Below, piece after piece: positions 26,408 to 35,553 of a stretch of 64,000 nt of DNA (positions are counted from its first letter, which is position 1; every line of letters starts with the position of its first letter). The notes beneath the pieces are model-generated. The model was not told the origin of the DNA and did not search any database. It worked only from the letters and a program-made list of their open reading frames with translations. Source of the DNA: Roseiarcus sp963696665. Lineage in GTDB: Bacteria; Pseudomonadota; Alphaproteobacteria; Rhizobiales; Beijerinckiaceae. Position numbers and translations under genes: made by a program. Location: NCBI GenBank assembly GCA_963696665.1, contig CAVOLE010000004.1:248001-312000 (forward strand), read 5' to 3'.

Positions 26408-26854
26408 TCAACTGAGCGGCGGGATGCGCAGGACCTGGCCGGGGTAGATCTTGTCGGGGTGGGTCAGCATCGGCCGGTTTGCCTGGAAGATGACGTCGTA
26501 CTTATCGCCCTTGCCCTTGCCGTATTCCTTCTCGGAAATCGCCCACAGCGTGTCGCCGCTCTTGACCGTATAGAACTTCGATTCGGGGGCGGCCGCAGCC
26601 GGCTTGATGTCGTTCTGCACCGTCAGCACGCCGACCGTATTGCCGAGCGCAACCGCGATCTTTTCGGCGTGCTCGGTGGTCGGGGCTGTGCCCGTCACGT
26701 GCACCTTGTCTCCGTCGACCGCAATCTTCACGTTCGACGTGTCGAGGCCATGTTTCTCGAGCTCCTTCTGCAAGGCGTCCGGCGTCGCCGCCTTAGCCTC
26801 GCTGGCGCCGAATATCTTCTCGCCGGCGCTCTTGACGAAACTGATCAGTCCCAT
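26408..26854 (-). CDS. BON/LysM domain protein (Kbp/YgaU-like)
   Basis: A 148-aa protein with an N-terminal amphipathic start (MGLISFVKSAGEKIFGA), a BON domain (about 28-82, VKIAVDGDKVHVTGTAPT) and a C-terminal LysM domain (YTVKSGDTLWAISEKEYG). The order BON then LysM matches E. coli Kbp (YgaU), a cytoplasmic potassium-binding protein. It has no signal peptide. The first few codons are followed by an upstream region without a clear partner gene. Confidence 0.88.
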   Translation of the reverse strand: MGLISFVKSAGEKIFGASEAKAATPDALQKELEKHGLDTSNVKIAVDGDKVHVTGTAPTTEHAEKIAVALGNTVGVLTVQNDIKPAAAAPESKFYTVKSGDTLWAISEKEYGKGKGDKYDVIFQANRPMLTHPDKIYPGQVLRIPPLS

Positions 26855-26985
26855 GAATCGTGCTCCTGCTGTCGGCCGCGTCGTCGGCTCTCGATTGGAA
26901 AAAAGAACCCGCGCTAGGGCCTGTCCGATCCTAGCCGTAAAAGCCTAGAGTGACAGCAGTATTTTGCCGGCGCCCAAGAAAGCGC

Positions 26986-27282
26986 TCAGGCGCTCTTCAT
27001 GTTGTTGATGATCAGCCCGACGATCGCCGAGACAATTGCTCCGGACACGCCGCCGCCGACCAGTTGGCCGACCCAGGCGCCGATGTCGGCGCCGCCTGCC
27101 GCGTTCTGAAGCATCGGGATCAGCGAGGTCAGCAGCGATCCGCCCGCGATCCCGCCAACCGCGCCGGCGACAGTATTGCCCGCGGTTCCCAGGTTCACGT
27201 TTTTCGCCGCCGCGCCCACTGCGTTGCCGCCGATCGCGCCAGCAATGAGCTGGATAATGAGGTTGATAATCGTGCCCGACAT
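26986..27282 (-). CDS. Small glycine-zipper membrane protein
   Basis: A 98-aa protein rich in Gly, Ala and hydrophobic residues, starting MSGTIINLIIQLIAGAIGGN and ending AIVSAIVGLIINNMKSA. The GxxxG-like spacing (AIGGNAVGAAAKN, AGAVGGIAGG) suggests two membrane helices packed through glycine zippers. I do not recognise a defined function. It follows the Kbp-like gene's neighbourhood on the same strand, but a 131-bp gap makes co-transcription uncertain. Confidence 0.65.
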   Translation of the reverse strand: MSGTIINLIIQLIAGAIGGNAVGAAAKNVNLGTAGNTVAGAVGGIAGGSLLTSLIPMLQNAAGGADIGAWVGQLVGGGVSGAIVSAIVGLIINNMKSA

Positions 27283-27622
27283 GGCTCTTCACCTCTGTTG
27301 TGACCGCAAACTCGCATTGAGACTGCGGCAATACGTTGCCCTGAGATCGATCTTCTTGCCTCGTTTTTGCTCTCTTATCGTCACAAGTCAATCATCGCGC
27401 CGCACGTTCTAGAACACGATTGCGCGATTTCACAATCGAAATCCGCTGCCAGCGAATTACCGCCATACCGGGCAAGCTAACCTCCCCACTTGACGTGAAC
27501 ATGAAGGACTAGGCTGCAGCGTCCGGTCATTCGGATGGTTTCACCGGCGTTGACGAAGGCCACGGAGGGCACAGTCTAGCATCTTAGTCACCGCTTCGGA
27601 GACGAGCGCGGAACGAGGCTGC
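27283..27622. other. 340-bp intergenic region, nothing recognised
   Basis: Divergent region between the glycine-zipper gene and the coiled-coil gene. I found no open frame with a plausible start, no strong hairpin and no repeat of the families seen elsewhere. Confidence 0.5.
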
Positions 27623-27925
27623 ATGACGGAAGCCGACAGCGCTTTGATGCTCGCCATCCTCCGGGAGTTGCGGGCCGAGGCGCAGCAGCATCGCGCGATG
27701 CTGCCGCAGCTGGTCGACGCGAGTCACCGGCATGACCGCCGTTTTGATGAGATCGACCGCAAATTCGGCGAGGTGGAGCTCAGGATTTCTGACGTCCGCG
27801 CCGAACTCGAACTTATGCTGAAAGCCGAATTGCTGGGCCGCCTGACCCATTTCGAGACGCCTATCGATGAGCGTCTGGCTCAACTCGGCGACCGCCTTTT
27901 CGCGCTTGAAGGGCCTCAAAGCTGA
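27623..27925 (+). CDS. Small coiled-coil hypothetical protein
   Basis: A 100-aa protein, largely helical and charged (LMLAILRELRAEAQQHRAML, then DRRFDEIDRKFGEVELRISD), with heptad-like spacing that predicts a coiled coil. No signal peptide or membrane helix is visible. Such short proteins occur widely in Rhizobiales without an assigned role. It precedes cbpA by 90 bp on the same strand; the Shine-Dalgarno is weak, so confidence is moderate. Confidence 0.5.
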   Translation: MTEADSALMLAILRELRAEAQQHRAMLPQLVDASHRHDRRFDEIDRKFGEVELRISDVRAELELMLKAELLGRLTHFETPIDERLAQLGDRLFALEGPQS

Positions 27926-28015
27926 GGCCTGGCGTCGCCGAGAGCGGCCCGCTGGAGACAGCGCCCACAGTTCTGCTAAGCCTCGTCCGTCGAACTCCGG
28001 GTCCACGGATGCCGT

Positions 28016-28915
28016 ATGAAAGATCCTTACGAAACCCTCGGCGTCGCCAAGACGGCTTCGGCCGACGAGATCCGCGCCGCCTATCGAAAGCTGGCCAAGA
28101 AGCTACACCCGGATCTCAATCCGGGCGACAAGCAGGCCGAGGAGCGGTTCAAGGAGGTCGCCGCCGCCAACGATCTGCTCTCGGACCCGGAAAAGCGGCG
28201 GCGCTTCGACGCCGGCGAGATCGACGCATCGGGAACGGAAACGGCGCCCCCCAACGCCCGCTATTATCGCGATTACGCCGCCGAGGGCGGCCATCCTTAC
28301 GAGGGCCAGGGAGCTTACGGGGACTTCGCGCAGGGCGACGACCTTTTCGCGGACCTTTTGCGCCGCGCGGCCGAGCAGGCGCGCCGCCGGCCGGGCGCGG
28401 ATCTGCATTACGAGCTTCCCGTTGATTTCCTCGACGCGGTGAACGGCGCGAGCAAGACCATCACCCTGCCGCAAGGGGGGACGCTGAATGTGAGGATTCC
28501 CGCAGGCGTCGAGGACGGGCAGATCTTAAGACTTCGCGGCAAGGGCGCGCCGAGCCCGGGCGAGGGACCGCCCGGCGATGCGCTGGTGCAGATCGCGGTC
28601 AGGCCGCACCGCTATTTCAGCCGCGAAGGCGACGACATCCTGCTCGATCTGCCGATCACGGTGAAGGAGGCGGCGCTGGGGGCGGAAGTCAGAACGCCGA
28701 CGACCACCGGAAGCGTCATGCTCAAAATCCCGAAGCGATCGAACACCGGCGACGTGCTGCGCCTCCGGGGCAAGGGCGTGAAGACGCGCGGCCGCGCGGG
28801 CGATGAACTGGTCAAGCTCAAAGTGATGATGCCGACCGAGGCCGAGCCCGAGCTCGACGCTTTCCTGGCCGACTGGACGCCGACGGGAGCTTATGATCCG
28901 CGCAAGGAGATGTGA
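28016..28915 (+). CDS. cbpA: DnaJ-class co-chaperone (CbpA-like)
   Basis: Type II J-domain protein of 299 aa that stimulates DnaK. The J domain begins DPYETLGVAKTASADEIRAA, and the HPD motif is His31-Pro-Asp33. A short linker leads to two substrate-binding beta-barrel domains (LPVDFLDAVNGASKTITLP and ILLDLPITVKEAALGAEV). There is no zinc-finger domain, as expected for CbpA. ATG 28016 is preferred over an out-of-frame ATG at 28009. The CbpM gene follows immediately, which supports the assignment. Confidence 0.92.
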   Translation: MKDPYETLGVAKTASADEIRAAYRKLAKKLHPDLNPGDKQAEERFKEVAAANDLLSDPEKRRRFDAGEIDASGTETAPPNARYYRDYAAEGGHPYEGQGAYGDFAQGDDLFADLLRRAAEQARRRPGADLHYELPVDFLDAVNGASKTITLPQGGTLNVRIPAGVEDGQILRLRGKGAPSPGEGPPGDALVQIAVRPHRYFSREGDDILLDLPITVKEAALGAEVRTPTTTGSVMLKIPKRSNTGDVLRLRGKGVKTRGRAGDELVKLKVMMPTEAEPELDAFLADWTPTGAYDPRKEM

Positions 28916-28917
28916 GG

Positions 28918-29205
28918 ATGATCACCGAGCGGGAATTCCTGGAGCGCGCGCGGCTCGACCGGCGAACGCTCGCGGTCTGGATCGAAGAGGAATGGCTGAT
29001 TCCCGCTCGCGCCGCCGACGAGCTTGCCTTCACCGACATGGATCTGGCGCGCGCCAACCTCATCCACGACCTCAAAGACAAGATGGGCGTGAACGATGAG
29101 GGGCTCGGGGTGGTCCTGCATCTTCTGGATCAGATGCATGCGCTCCGACGCGCGCTCGCGGCGGCGCTTGAATCCGCGCGTGATCGACGACCGTCATCGG
29201 AGTAA
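28918..29205 (+). CDS. cbpM: Chaperone modulator CbpM-like protein
   Basis: A 95-aa MerR-like helix-turn-helix protein of the CbpM family, which binds the J domain of CbpA and inhibits it. The start MITEREFLERARLDRRTLAVW and the WLIPARAADELAFTDMD segment are typical. A C-terminal helix (VVLHLLDQMHALRRALAAAL) follows. ATG 28918 has AAGGAG 9-14 bases upstream within the end of cbpA; a GTG at 28912 overlaps the cbpA stop and is a less likely start. The cbpA-cbpM pair is a conserved operon. Confidence 0.88.
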   Translation: MITEREFLERARLDRRTLAVWIEEEWLIPARAADELAFTDMDLARANLIHDLKDKMGVNDEGLGVVLHLLDQMHALRRALAAALESARDRRPSSE

Positions 29206-29702
29206 TAAAATCGCCAAGCGCGTCCAGCCGGGCGACAGGCCTTCCCAACCGGAGGCGGGGGTGCGGCGACGAATAGCCGCCTAACGGCGCCAGTGGTAGA
29301 GTGGCCGTGGCCGCAGCGGTCACGTTCGTGGCGGCGATAGCGCGGGTGACCGAAGGCGTCGCGGGGCGAGGTCACCACCAGAACGGCGGCAAACAGCGTA
29401 TTTTTCCAGGATGTCCTGCGAGCGCTCCCCAGTCATTCAAGGCGATCTCGGTACGCCAGCCTCAAGCCCTTCGTGCATAGCGGTAAGAGACCAAGGCAAT
29501 CTTGTCACGGTCATTCCTCCCGCAATATTGACGCAGGGAAATCACACTGAAGAGCATTGGTCCCCAATTTGCGACGTGTCCTGGGGCTGCCGCCGCGGGC
29601 TCGCCTTGTCTGGCGTGAACGGCGGGGGCAGGATGGATGGGCCGCTTCTCGCAGCGCGTGCGGGTGAAGCTCTGGCGCTGCAACAACGCCTCGGGCTAGG
29701 TC
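29206..29702. other. 497-bp intergenic region, no confident gene
   Basis: I find only frames without family sequence or good Shine-Dalgarno sites between cbpM and the site-2 protease gene. The last 70 bp (ATGGATGGGCCGCTTCTCGC onward) can be read as a short peptide rich in Arg but lack support. No repeat of the families seen elsewhere is present. Confidence 0.45.
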
Positions 29703-30395
29703 ATGCCTTCACGGTTCGCTCTGACTCTCTACGAGGTCTCGACCTGGATCGTTCCACTCATCGTCGCGATCACCTTTCACGAGGCGGCGCATGGCTTTGT
29801 CGCCTATCTGTTCGGAGATCAAACGGCCTGGCGTCAGGGCCGGGTGAGCTTCAATCCACTGAGGCACATCGACCCGTTCGGCACGATTCTCCTGCCAGCG
29901 CTGTTGATGATCACACACTCCCCGTTTCTGTTCGGCTACGCGAAGCCCGTCCCGGTAAACTTCCGCGCGCTGCGCCGGCCAAAACTCAATTCGGTTTTTG
30001 TCGCCGCTGCGGGGCCAGGAATGAATCTGGCGCTCGCCATTTTAAGCGCGATTCTGTTTCATCTCGTCCCGCTGGCGCCGCCTGGGGCCGCGGACTGGAT
30101 GGGCAAGAATCTCAACAACGCCGTCATCATCAACGTGCTGCTAGCGGTGTTCAACCTCCTGCCCATTCCACCGCTTGACGGCGGGCGGATTCTTGTCGGC
30201 CTTCTGCCGGACGGGCCGTCGCGTTCTCTCGCCGCACTCGAGCCCTACGGCATGATCATTCTCCTCGCGGCGCTCTTGATCCTGCCGATCCTTGGCGCGC
30301 AAACTGGGCTTGACCTCAATTTCCTGTGGCGGTTCGTCGCCAGTCTCACTGACGACATCGTCGGCGCGATCCTGCGCGTGACGGGGGCGGGATAG
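29703..30395 (+). CDS. Site-2 protease family protein (M50 metallopeptidase)
   Basis: Intramembrane zinc metalloprotease of 230 aa with about five membrane helices. The zinc motif HEAAH is at His26-His30 in the first helix, and the second catalytic segment NLLPIPPLDGG lies near 152-162, giving the third ligand Asp. It lacks a PDZ domain, so it belongs to the short M50 group rather than RseP. The substrate is not evident from neighbours. Confidence 0.88.
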   Translation: MPSRFALTLYEVSTWIVPLIVAITFHEAAHGFVAYLFGDQTAWRQGRVSFNPLRHIDPFGTILLPALLMITHSPFLFGYAKPVPVNFRALRRPKLNSVFVAAAGPGMNLALAILSAILFHLVPLAPPGAADWMGKNLNNAVIINVLLAVFNLLPIPPLDGGRILVGLLPDGPSRSLAALEPYGMIILLAALLILPILGAQTGLDLNFLWRFVASLTDDIVGAILRVTGAG

Positions 30396-30487
30396 GCGGC
30401 CGCGAACCGCAGCCACCGCCGAACGGCCCAAATCTTCTACCCCTTGAAATCCACTTGCGGCGAGGCCTTGGAATCGACTGGCCGTCG

Positions 30488-31334
30488 TCAGATCTGCGGC
30501 CCCATCAGCCAATTGAAGTGTTCGGCGTTGAAAATGTGATTGTGCAGGTTGGCGATCCACTGGCGGCCCGAGGCCGTCAGGCTGAGATACTTCATCCCCT
30601 CTTCGAGATGCCCTGAGACGGTGTTCCAATAAAATCCAGGAAACTTCTCGACCAGATCGGCGGGTGAAGCGTAGCCGAGCTGCCGGTTGCTGCCGAGCTC
30701 CTCGAACTCGTAGAAGAGCGCATTCGCCTTTCTCGGATATAAAGGATCGCCGAGCTGCCCGATCAGGTCGGCGGCTTGAACCAGTCTCGGCTCGAGGCCG
30801 GGCTGATCGGACTCCGCATTCGGACTTGGCGGGAAACGCGTGAGTTCGATCGCGGCGGCGACGCGGGCGGGGTCGATCGTCGTTGATTTCCCGAGCCGCT
30901 CGTAAACGAATAACTTCGATCGATCAACGTGATAGGCGGCAAGCGAGGCGTCGGAGGCGCCGCGCGGCAGCGTAACCGTCCGACCGTTCTTGTCGATAAT
31001 GAACTCACTCTTGGTGTCGCCACTGAGGATGCCGCGAACGAAGCCGATGTCGTGCAAGAGACAGGCGACAATGAGGTGAACGTAATCCTCCGGCTGGACC
31101 GTGTGAGCCAGCGTCCGTCCCCGCAGGATGTCGCGGCCGACCATGGAGACGAGCATAGTGTGTTCGTACGTGTGGTAGAGCGCGTCGCTCCTGGCTATGC
31201 ATTCAATCGTCGTTCGGGCGAGCGCGCCGAGGCGCTCAGCTTCGTCGTTTTGAACTCGAGCCAAACAGTTCGCGGAAGTCTTTGGCGAGAAACTTGCCAA
31301 GCTTCTTCGCGGCCAACGCCGCAATCATATCCAT
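30488..31334 (-). CDS. HD domain metal-dependent phosphohydrolase, N-terminus uncertain
   Basis: HD-superfamily protein of about 280 aa. The metal ligands are in YHTYEHTMLVSMVGRDIL and the LLHDIGFVRG motif, followed by TKSEFIIDKNGRTV. The C-terminal part (HNHIFNAEHFNWLMG) is conserved in a family of uncharacterised HD proteins in alphaproteobacteria. The intact frame starts at 31324 with an Arg/Ser-rich sequence that looks out of frame. A better start, ATG 31334 with GGGAG upstream, encodes MDMIAALAAKKLGKFLAKDF in another frame and stops 32 codons on. Joining them needs one indel near 31245-31265, just before NDEAERLGALARTTIE. Confidence 0.72.
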
Positions 31335-31363
31335 TTCGTTGGCTCCCAAAGAGGCGGCCAGCC

Positions 31364-31405
31364 ATGGCTATCGTCCTCAACGTTCGTGGCCAGTCGGTAG
31401 ATTAG
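31364..31405 (+). pseudogene. Possible IorA-type oxidoreductase N-terminal remnant
   Basis: Thirteen codons from ATG 31364 read MAIVLNVRGQSVD and then stop at TAG 31403. This resembles the start of 2Fe-2S small subunits of molybdenum hydroxylases (isoquinoline 1-oxidoreductase alpha type), which often begin similarly and continue VDxDPDTPLLW. AAAGAGG lies upstream. No continuation is visible downstream. Confidence 0.25.
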
Positions 31406-31624
31406 TGCGGGGCTGACAACTCCGCTAGTGCGGCCAACGATGCTGGCCCGCTAACAGATATGGGGAGCAATTAACGCTCGATGAATGCCGCTGGCGCGGC
31501 TCAGGCGCGCGTTCCTTGCAGACGTTTTGCCGACCGCACGGAACGGGAACGCGACCGCGCGGGCGACATTCGGCTTGCCAAAATTCGGCGATCGTCGTGT
31601 TCAGCGAACGTCGGCTTGTCCCGC

Positions 31625-32453
31625 TCAGCCCGGAACCGCCAGCGGATCCTCGAGGCCTACGAGATCGAAGCTCAGCGCGCGCAGGCGTTTGCGGGCCGCT
31701 TCATCATAGGCCTGCGGATTGGCGCGCGATTCCTGCATGCCGCTGAAATAGAGCCCGCTTCTGCCCGCGAGCGCCGGCTCATCGACGAGGTGCAGAATCG
31801 CCGCGCCGCCTTGCTCCACTGTGCTGATCGGCTGGACGCCGCTCAAGCGAACCATTGTCGTGTCCATGTAGGTCGCGGGATGCAGGCAATTGACCGCGAT
31901 CTTGTGTCCCGCGAGCTCCTTGGCGAGATCGAAGGTGAACATGATCTGCGCAAGCTTGCTCTGGCAATAGGCGCGCACGCCGCTATAGCCGCGAGTTAGC
32001 ATCACGTCGGAAAAGTCGATTGGCTGTTGTCCCGCTGAAGAGACATTGACGATGCGCGCGGATTGGCGCTTCTCGAGCACGGGCAGCATGAGACGCGTCA
32101 GCAGGAAGCCCGCGAGATAATTGACCGCGAAGCGCAGTTCGAAGCCGTCGGCGCTGAGTTCGCGCTTGGCGCCGCTGGCGCCGATCCCTGCGTTGTTGAC
32201 GAGCGCGTCGAGACCGGCGCCATCGCGCCGCGCCGCGTCGGCAAGCAAACGAACCTCGGCAAGGGAAGAGAGATCGGCGGCGAGGAATCTCGTCTCGCCC
32301 CCTCGCTTCCTGATCCGCTCAACCACCGCCTCGCCGCGGGCGCGATCGCGGCCATGGACGATGACCCGCTAGCCCTCCGTGGAGGCGCTCCGCGACATAG
32401 CGCCCGACGCCGTCGGTCGAGCCGGTGATGAGAACGGTCTTCTTCGTGGTCAT
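31625..32453 (-). pseudogene. Short-chain dehydrogenase/reductase, frameshifted
   Basis: SDR-family oxidoreductase of about 275 aa. The N-terminus from ATG 32453 reads KKTVLITGSTDGVGRYVAERL, the Gly-rich NAD(P)-binding motif, then loses frame near 32365-32385. The remaining frame continues with AADLSSLAEV, LDALVNNAGIG, NVSSAG (catalytic Ser region) and the YCQSKLAQ motif (Tyr-x-x-x-Lys). Between the two, HGRDRARGEAVVERIRKRG can be read in the second frame. It resembles retinol dehydrogenase-like SDRs. A single indel explains the break. Without repair, translation could only start at 32326 and would lack the cofactor motif. Confidence 0.78.
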
Positions 32454-32650
32454 GATCCTTTGTTCCGCAATTGGGCGCCAGGTCGCAAGGGACGGCGCGC
32501 CGCAAAGCTCTTATCGCTCAGGAGCGTGAATTTGAGCGGCCATCTCGCGAGCAAGCATCGTCGAGTTGCGCTGGCCCTCGCCGAACAGCCGGGCGTCGCT
32601 ATCATTCGGTCGCCCTACCGTTCACGAGCGATCGCCGCGGCGCCCGCCCG

Positions 32651-33415
32651 CTAATCGAGATAAGTGACGACGCCGGTCTCAAGATCGTAGATAGCCGCCA
32701 CGATCTTCAACTTTCCCGCGCCGACCGCATCGGAGACGATCTTGCTCACGGTGGGCAAATGCGCCGCGGTCCGCTTCGCGCTCTCCTTCGCGGCGTTATT
32801 GGTGAAGTCGCCGGGATCGTTGCGCACCTTGAGCGCCGCCGGCACGATGGGCTGGATCATGCGGCCGATCACGCCGGGATAAGTCGCGTTCTTGGTCACG
32901 ACGTCGCAGGCCGCCTTCACGGCGCCGCAGGCGGTGTGAGCGAGGATGACGACAAGCGGAGAGCCCAGGACCGCCGCGCCATATTCGATCGTGCCGAGCG
33001 TCTCGACGCCAACGAGATTGCCGGCGTCGCGGGCGACGAACAATTCGCCGACGCCATGGCCGCCAAAAACGAGCTCGGGCGCCACGCGGCTGTCCGCGCA
33101 GGCAAGGATCGTCGCCCACGGCGCCTGATGCCCGGCGACGGCGCTGCGGCTCTGGGCGAGATCGATAGTGCAAAGCTCGGGATGGCTGACGAAGCGTTCG
33201 TTGCCCGCCTTGAGCTGAGCGAGCGCTTCCCGAGGCGACAGCGAAGTCGGAGCTGGCCTGGCCGCAGGCGACTCGCCCCCGGCCCCCATCAGAAGCATGC
33301 TCCCCGCGCGCGCCGCAGGCGCTGCGCTTGCCGTCGTGAGCGCGATCGCCGCCGCCGCGCCGAACTTCATCAAATCCCGCCGGCCGATCGCGTCATTTCC
33401 ACAATTGATGCACAT
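32651..33415 (-). CDS. Beta-class carbonic anhydrase, exported
   Basis: Zinc enzyme interconverting carbon dioxide and bicarbonate. The 254-aa protein has the zinc ligands in CADSR and HTACGA, and the VFGGHGVGELFVARDAGN segment. Its N-terminus holds a twin-arginine signal (GRRDLMKFGAAAAIALTTAS), so the enzyme is exported to the periplasm folded. An upstream CINCGN may be a short cytoplasmic lead. A periplasmic beta-class enzyme would help trap or supply inorganic carbon. It has no obvious operon partner. Confidence 0.92.
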   Translation of the reverse strand: MCINCGNDAIGRRDLMKFGAAAAIALTTASAAPAARAGSMLLMGAGGESPAARPAPTSLSPREALAQLKAGNERFVSHPELCTIDLAQSRSAVAGHQAPWATILACADSRVAPELVFGGHGVGELFVARDAGNLVGVETLGTIEYGAAVLGSPLVVILAHTACGAVKAACDVVTKNATYPGVIGRMIQPIVPAALKVRNDPGDFTNNAAKESAKRTAAHLPTVSKIVSDAVGAGKLKIVAAIYDLETGVVTYLD

Positions 33416-33517
33416 CGCGCGCCTCCCTCACGTCCGAGCTCTTTCATCAGCCGTCTTAGGACGTTGGTTTGAAGATGATAATCTGTCGGGCCGGAACAAG
33501 CGTTCGCGCCGCAGCCC

Positions 33518-33898
33518 TTACTGGACCAGTTTGGCTCTCAGCCGGCCGTATTCCTGCTCCGTGATCGAGCCGGCCGCCTTCAGCTTGTCTAGCTTGACGA
33601 TCTCATCTGCGGCGCTGAAACCGACGATGTGTCGCAATTCCTCCCGGGCCTCGTTGGCCTGCGCTCGATTTCGCTCCGCCATGCCCCGACCTTGCGTGAG
33701 GAGATAAGCGAATACGCCGAGGTAGGAGAACAGGATGAACGCGATCACCCAGAGCACTTTGGCGAAACCGGACACGTCATGCCGGCGGAAGAGATCGCCC
33801 GACACCACGATGAGCAGCCAGAACCACAATATGAACATGAATATGGTGAAGGCGTCGGCGACGAAATTGCCGAACGTAAAGCCGCCGTTGAACAGCAT
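33518..33898 (-). CDS. Membrane protein with PLDc_N and SHOCT domains
   Basis: A 126-aa protein with two membrane helices (FTIFMFILWFWLLIVVSGDL and KVLWVIAFILFSYLGVFAYL), matching the phospholipase D N-terminal-like (PLDc_N) segment. A charged linker follows, and a C-terminal SHOCT motif (LDKLKAAGSITEQEYGRLRAKL) ends the protein. Such proteins are common small inner-membrane proteins of unknown function. It stands alone on the minus strand. Confidence 0.82.
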   Translation of the reverse strand: MLFNGGFTFGNFVADAFTIFMFILWFWLLIVVSGDLFRRHDVSGFAKVLWVIAFILFSYLGVFAYLLTQGRGMAERNRAQANEAREELRHIVGFSAADEIVKLDKLKAAGSITEQEYGRLRAKLVQ

Positions 33899-34048
33899 GT
33901 CGTTGTTCCTCCCAACCGAGCGGCTCTATTCTAGATCAATACGAGCGCAATGCACAGCGACCGTTGGCTCGCTTAGGGCGACCGGCGGGTGAGTGGGTTG
34001 GCGGCCCGAGCGCGCTAAGCGGTTTTCGACGGTCGCCCGGAATCGATC

Positions 34049-34414
34049 TCATTCGCCGCGCCTGATCTCCACCTTGTCGGGATAGAACGCGAGGTGAGAC
34101 CCGATCTCCTCGACTTCGGTTTTGGGCAGCTCGTAGGTCCAGACGGCGTTGTCGTCTCGAGCCTTGCCGTCCGCGATCGAGTAATAATTCGCTTCCCCCT
34201 TGTAAGGGCAAGTCGTGACGCGGGCGGTGCGCTCAAGCGCGCTCATGTCCATGTCGTCGCGCGGCACATAGACGACTGGCGGATAGTTCGCCTCGCGCAG
34301 CTCCAACGCCGTTTTGCTGTCTCCGATCGTGCGCCCATGCCAGACCACCCGCACTCGCTCATGAATCGGCTCGATCGTGATCGGGTGATCCTTGGTTCCT
34401 GCTTGCGTCATCAT
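34049..34414 (-). CDS. DUF427 domain-containing protein
   Basis: A 121-aa protein that is almost entirely a DUF427 domain. Characteristic segments are RVRVVWHGRTIGDSKTALEL, YPPVVYVPRDD, TTCPYKGEANYYSI and VWTYELPK. Family function is not established. The start is ATG 34414 or 34411; GAGGAGGCG lies just upstream and fits the second better. The aldo/keto reductase gene follows downstream of its start on the same strand. Confidence 0.88.
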   Translation of the reverse strand: MMTQAGTKDHPITIEPIHERVRVVWHGRTIGDSKTALELREANYPPVVYVPRDDMDMSALERTARVTTCPYKGEANYYSIADGKARDDNAVWTYELPKTEVEEIGSHLAFYPDKVEIRRGE

Positions 34415-34474
34415 CGCCTCCTCGAAGGCTTCAAGTCATGCAACCTCGTACATAAGCAGGAGCATGGGCCTTCG

Positions 34475-35455
34475 CTAGCCGTGGCCGGCCACGGCCTTGC
34501 TGGTATATGGCTCCTCGAGCTTGGCGATGGTGCGCGCGTCGAGCTTGAGTTCGGTCGCTGCGACGGCGTCGGCGAGGTGATGCGGCTTGGACGCGCCGAT
34601 GATCGGCGAGGTGACGAAAGGCTTCGAGAGCACCCAGGCGAGCGCAACCACGGCGGGCTTGGTGTTCAACTTTTCCGCTGTCTCGACCACGCGCTTGCGG
34701 ATGGACTCATCCTGCCGCGAACCCAGCCCCAAGGTCACGCTGAACGGGTCGGTGCGGCCGCGCACCGTCGAAGCGTCGGCGCCGACTCCGGAGCCCGCGA
34801 GATAGCCTCGCGCCATCGGCGACCAGGGAATGACGGCTATGCCGTCGTTCGCGCACAAAGGCATCATCTCGCGCTCTTCCTCGCGATAGACGAGGTTGTA
34901 ATAGTTCTGCATCGACACGAATTGGGCGTGTCCCTTCGCGCGCGCGACGTCGAGCATGCGTGCGAATTGCCAAGCGTACATTGATGAAGCGCCGATATAG
35001 AGCGCCTTGCCGGCGCGCACGACGTCGTTCAGCGCTTCCAGCGTCTCTTCGATCGGAGTCAGCGGATCGAAGCGGTGGATCTGGTAGAGATCGACATAGT
35101 CGGTGCCGAGCCGTCTCAGCGAAGCGTCGATCGCCTCCATGATATGCTTGCGCGACAAACCTTTGGCGTTGGGGCTCGGCCCCATCGCTCCGTGGACTTT
35201 GGTCGCAATCACCACGTCGGGGCGCTTGGCGAATTCCTTGAGCGCGCGGCCGAGGATTTCCTCGCTGACGCCTTGCGAATAGACATCCGCCGTATCGAAG
35301 AAATTGATGCCTTTCTCGAGCGCCTCGCGGATGAAGGGACGCGACGCCTCTTCCTCCAAGACCCACTCGCGCCATTTGGATGAGCCGTAGGTCATGCAGC
35401 CGAGGCAAAGCTTCGACACCTGCAAGCCTGTTTTGCCAAACTTCACGGTTTCCAT
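34475..35455 (-). CDS. Aldo/keto reductase
   Basis: NADPH-dependent reductase of 326 aa with the TIM-barrel AKR fold. It begins METVKFGKTGLQVSKLCLGC. The catalytic Asp and Tyr are in FDTADVYSQGVSEE, Lys in IATKVHG, and His in LYQIHRFDPLTPIEE. It is closest in pattern to the YajO/AKR9-12-like aldehyde reductases. ATG 35455 has AAAGGACC upstream; the frame is open further upstream but overlaps the leader of the divergent 5-oxoprolinase gene. The substrate is unknown. Confidence 0.9.
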   Translation of the reverse strand: METVKFGKTGLQVSKLCLGCMTYGSSKWREWVLEEEASRPFIREALEKGINFFDTADVYSQGVSEEILGRALKEFAKRPDVVIATKVHGAMGPSPNAKGLSRKHIMEAIDASLRRLGTDYVDLYQIHRFDPLTPIEETLEALNDVVRAGKALYIGASSMYAWQFARMLDVARAKGHAQFVSMQNYYNLVYREEEREMMPLCANDGIAVIPWSPMARGYLAGSGVGADASTVRGRTDPFSVTLGLGSRQDESIRKRVVETAEKLNTKPAVVALAWVLSKPFVTSPIIGASKPHHLADAVAATELKLDARTIAKLEEPYTSKAVAGHG

Positions 35456-35553
35456 TCGGAGGTCCTTTGGTTTCACGTTTGGTTTCCCCCGATGATAGGA
35501 CCATTGCCAGGCTCGCGGCAAAGAGCGGGCCCAAAGCAGGAGATCAATCAAAC

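Noticed and set aside
29411..30178. A 255-codon plus-strand frame over the site-2 protease start
   Set aside because: It is out of frame with the HEAAH-containing protein and has no recognisable domain.
35380..35553. An earlier ATG start for the 5-oxoprolinase gene
   Set aside because: The 58 extra codons overlap the divergent aldo/keto reductase start and have no family sequence; GTG 35554 has a better Shine-Dalgarno.
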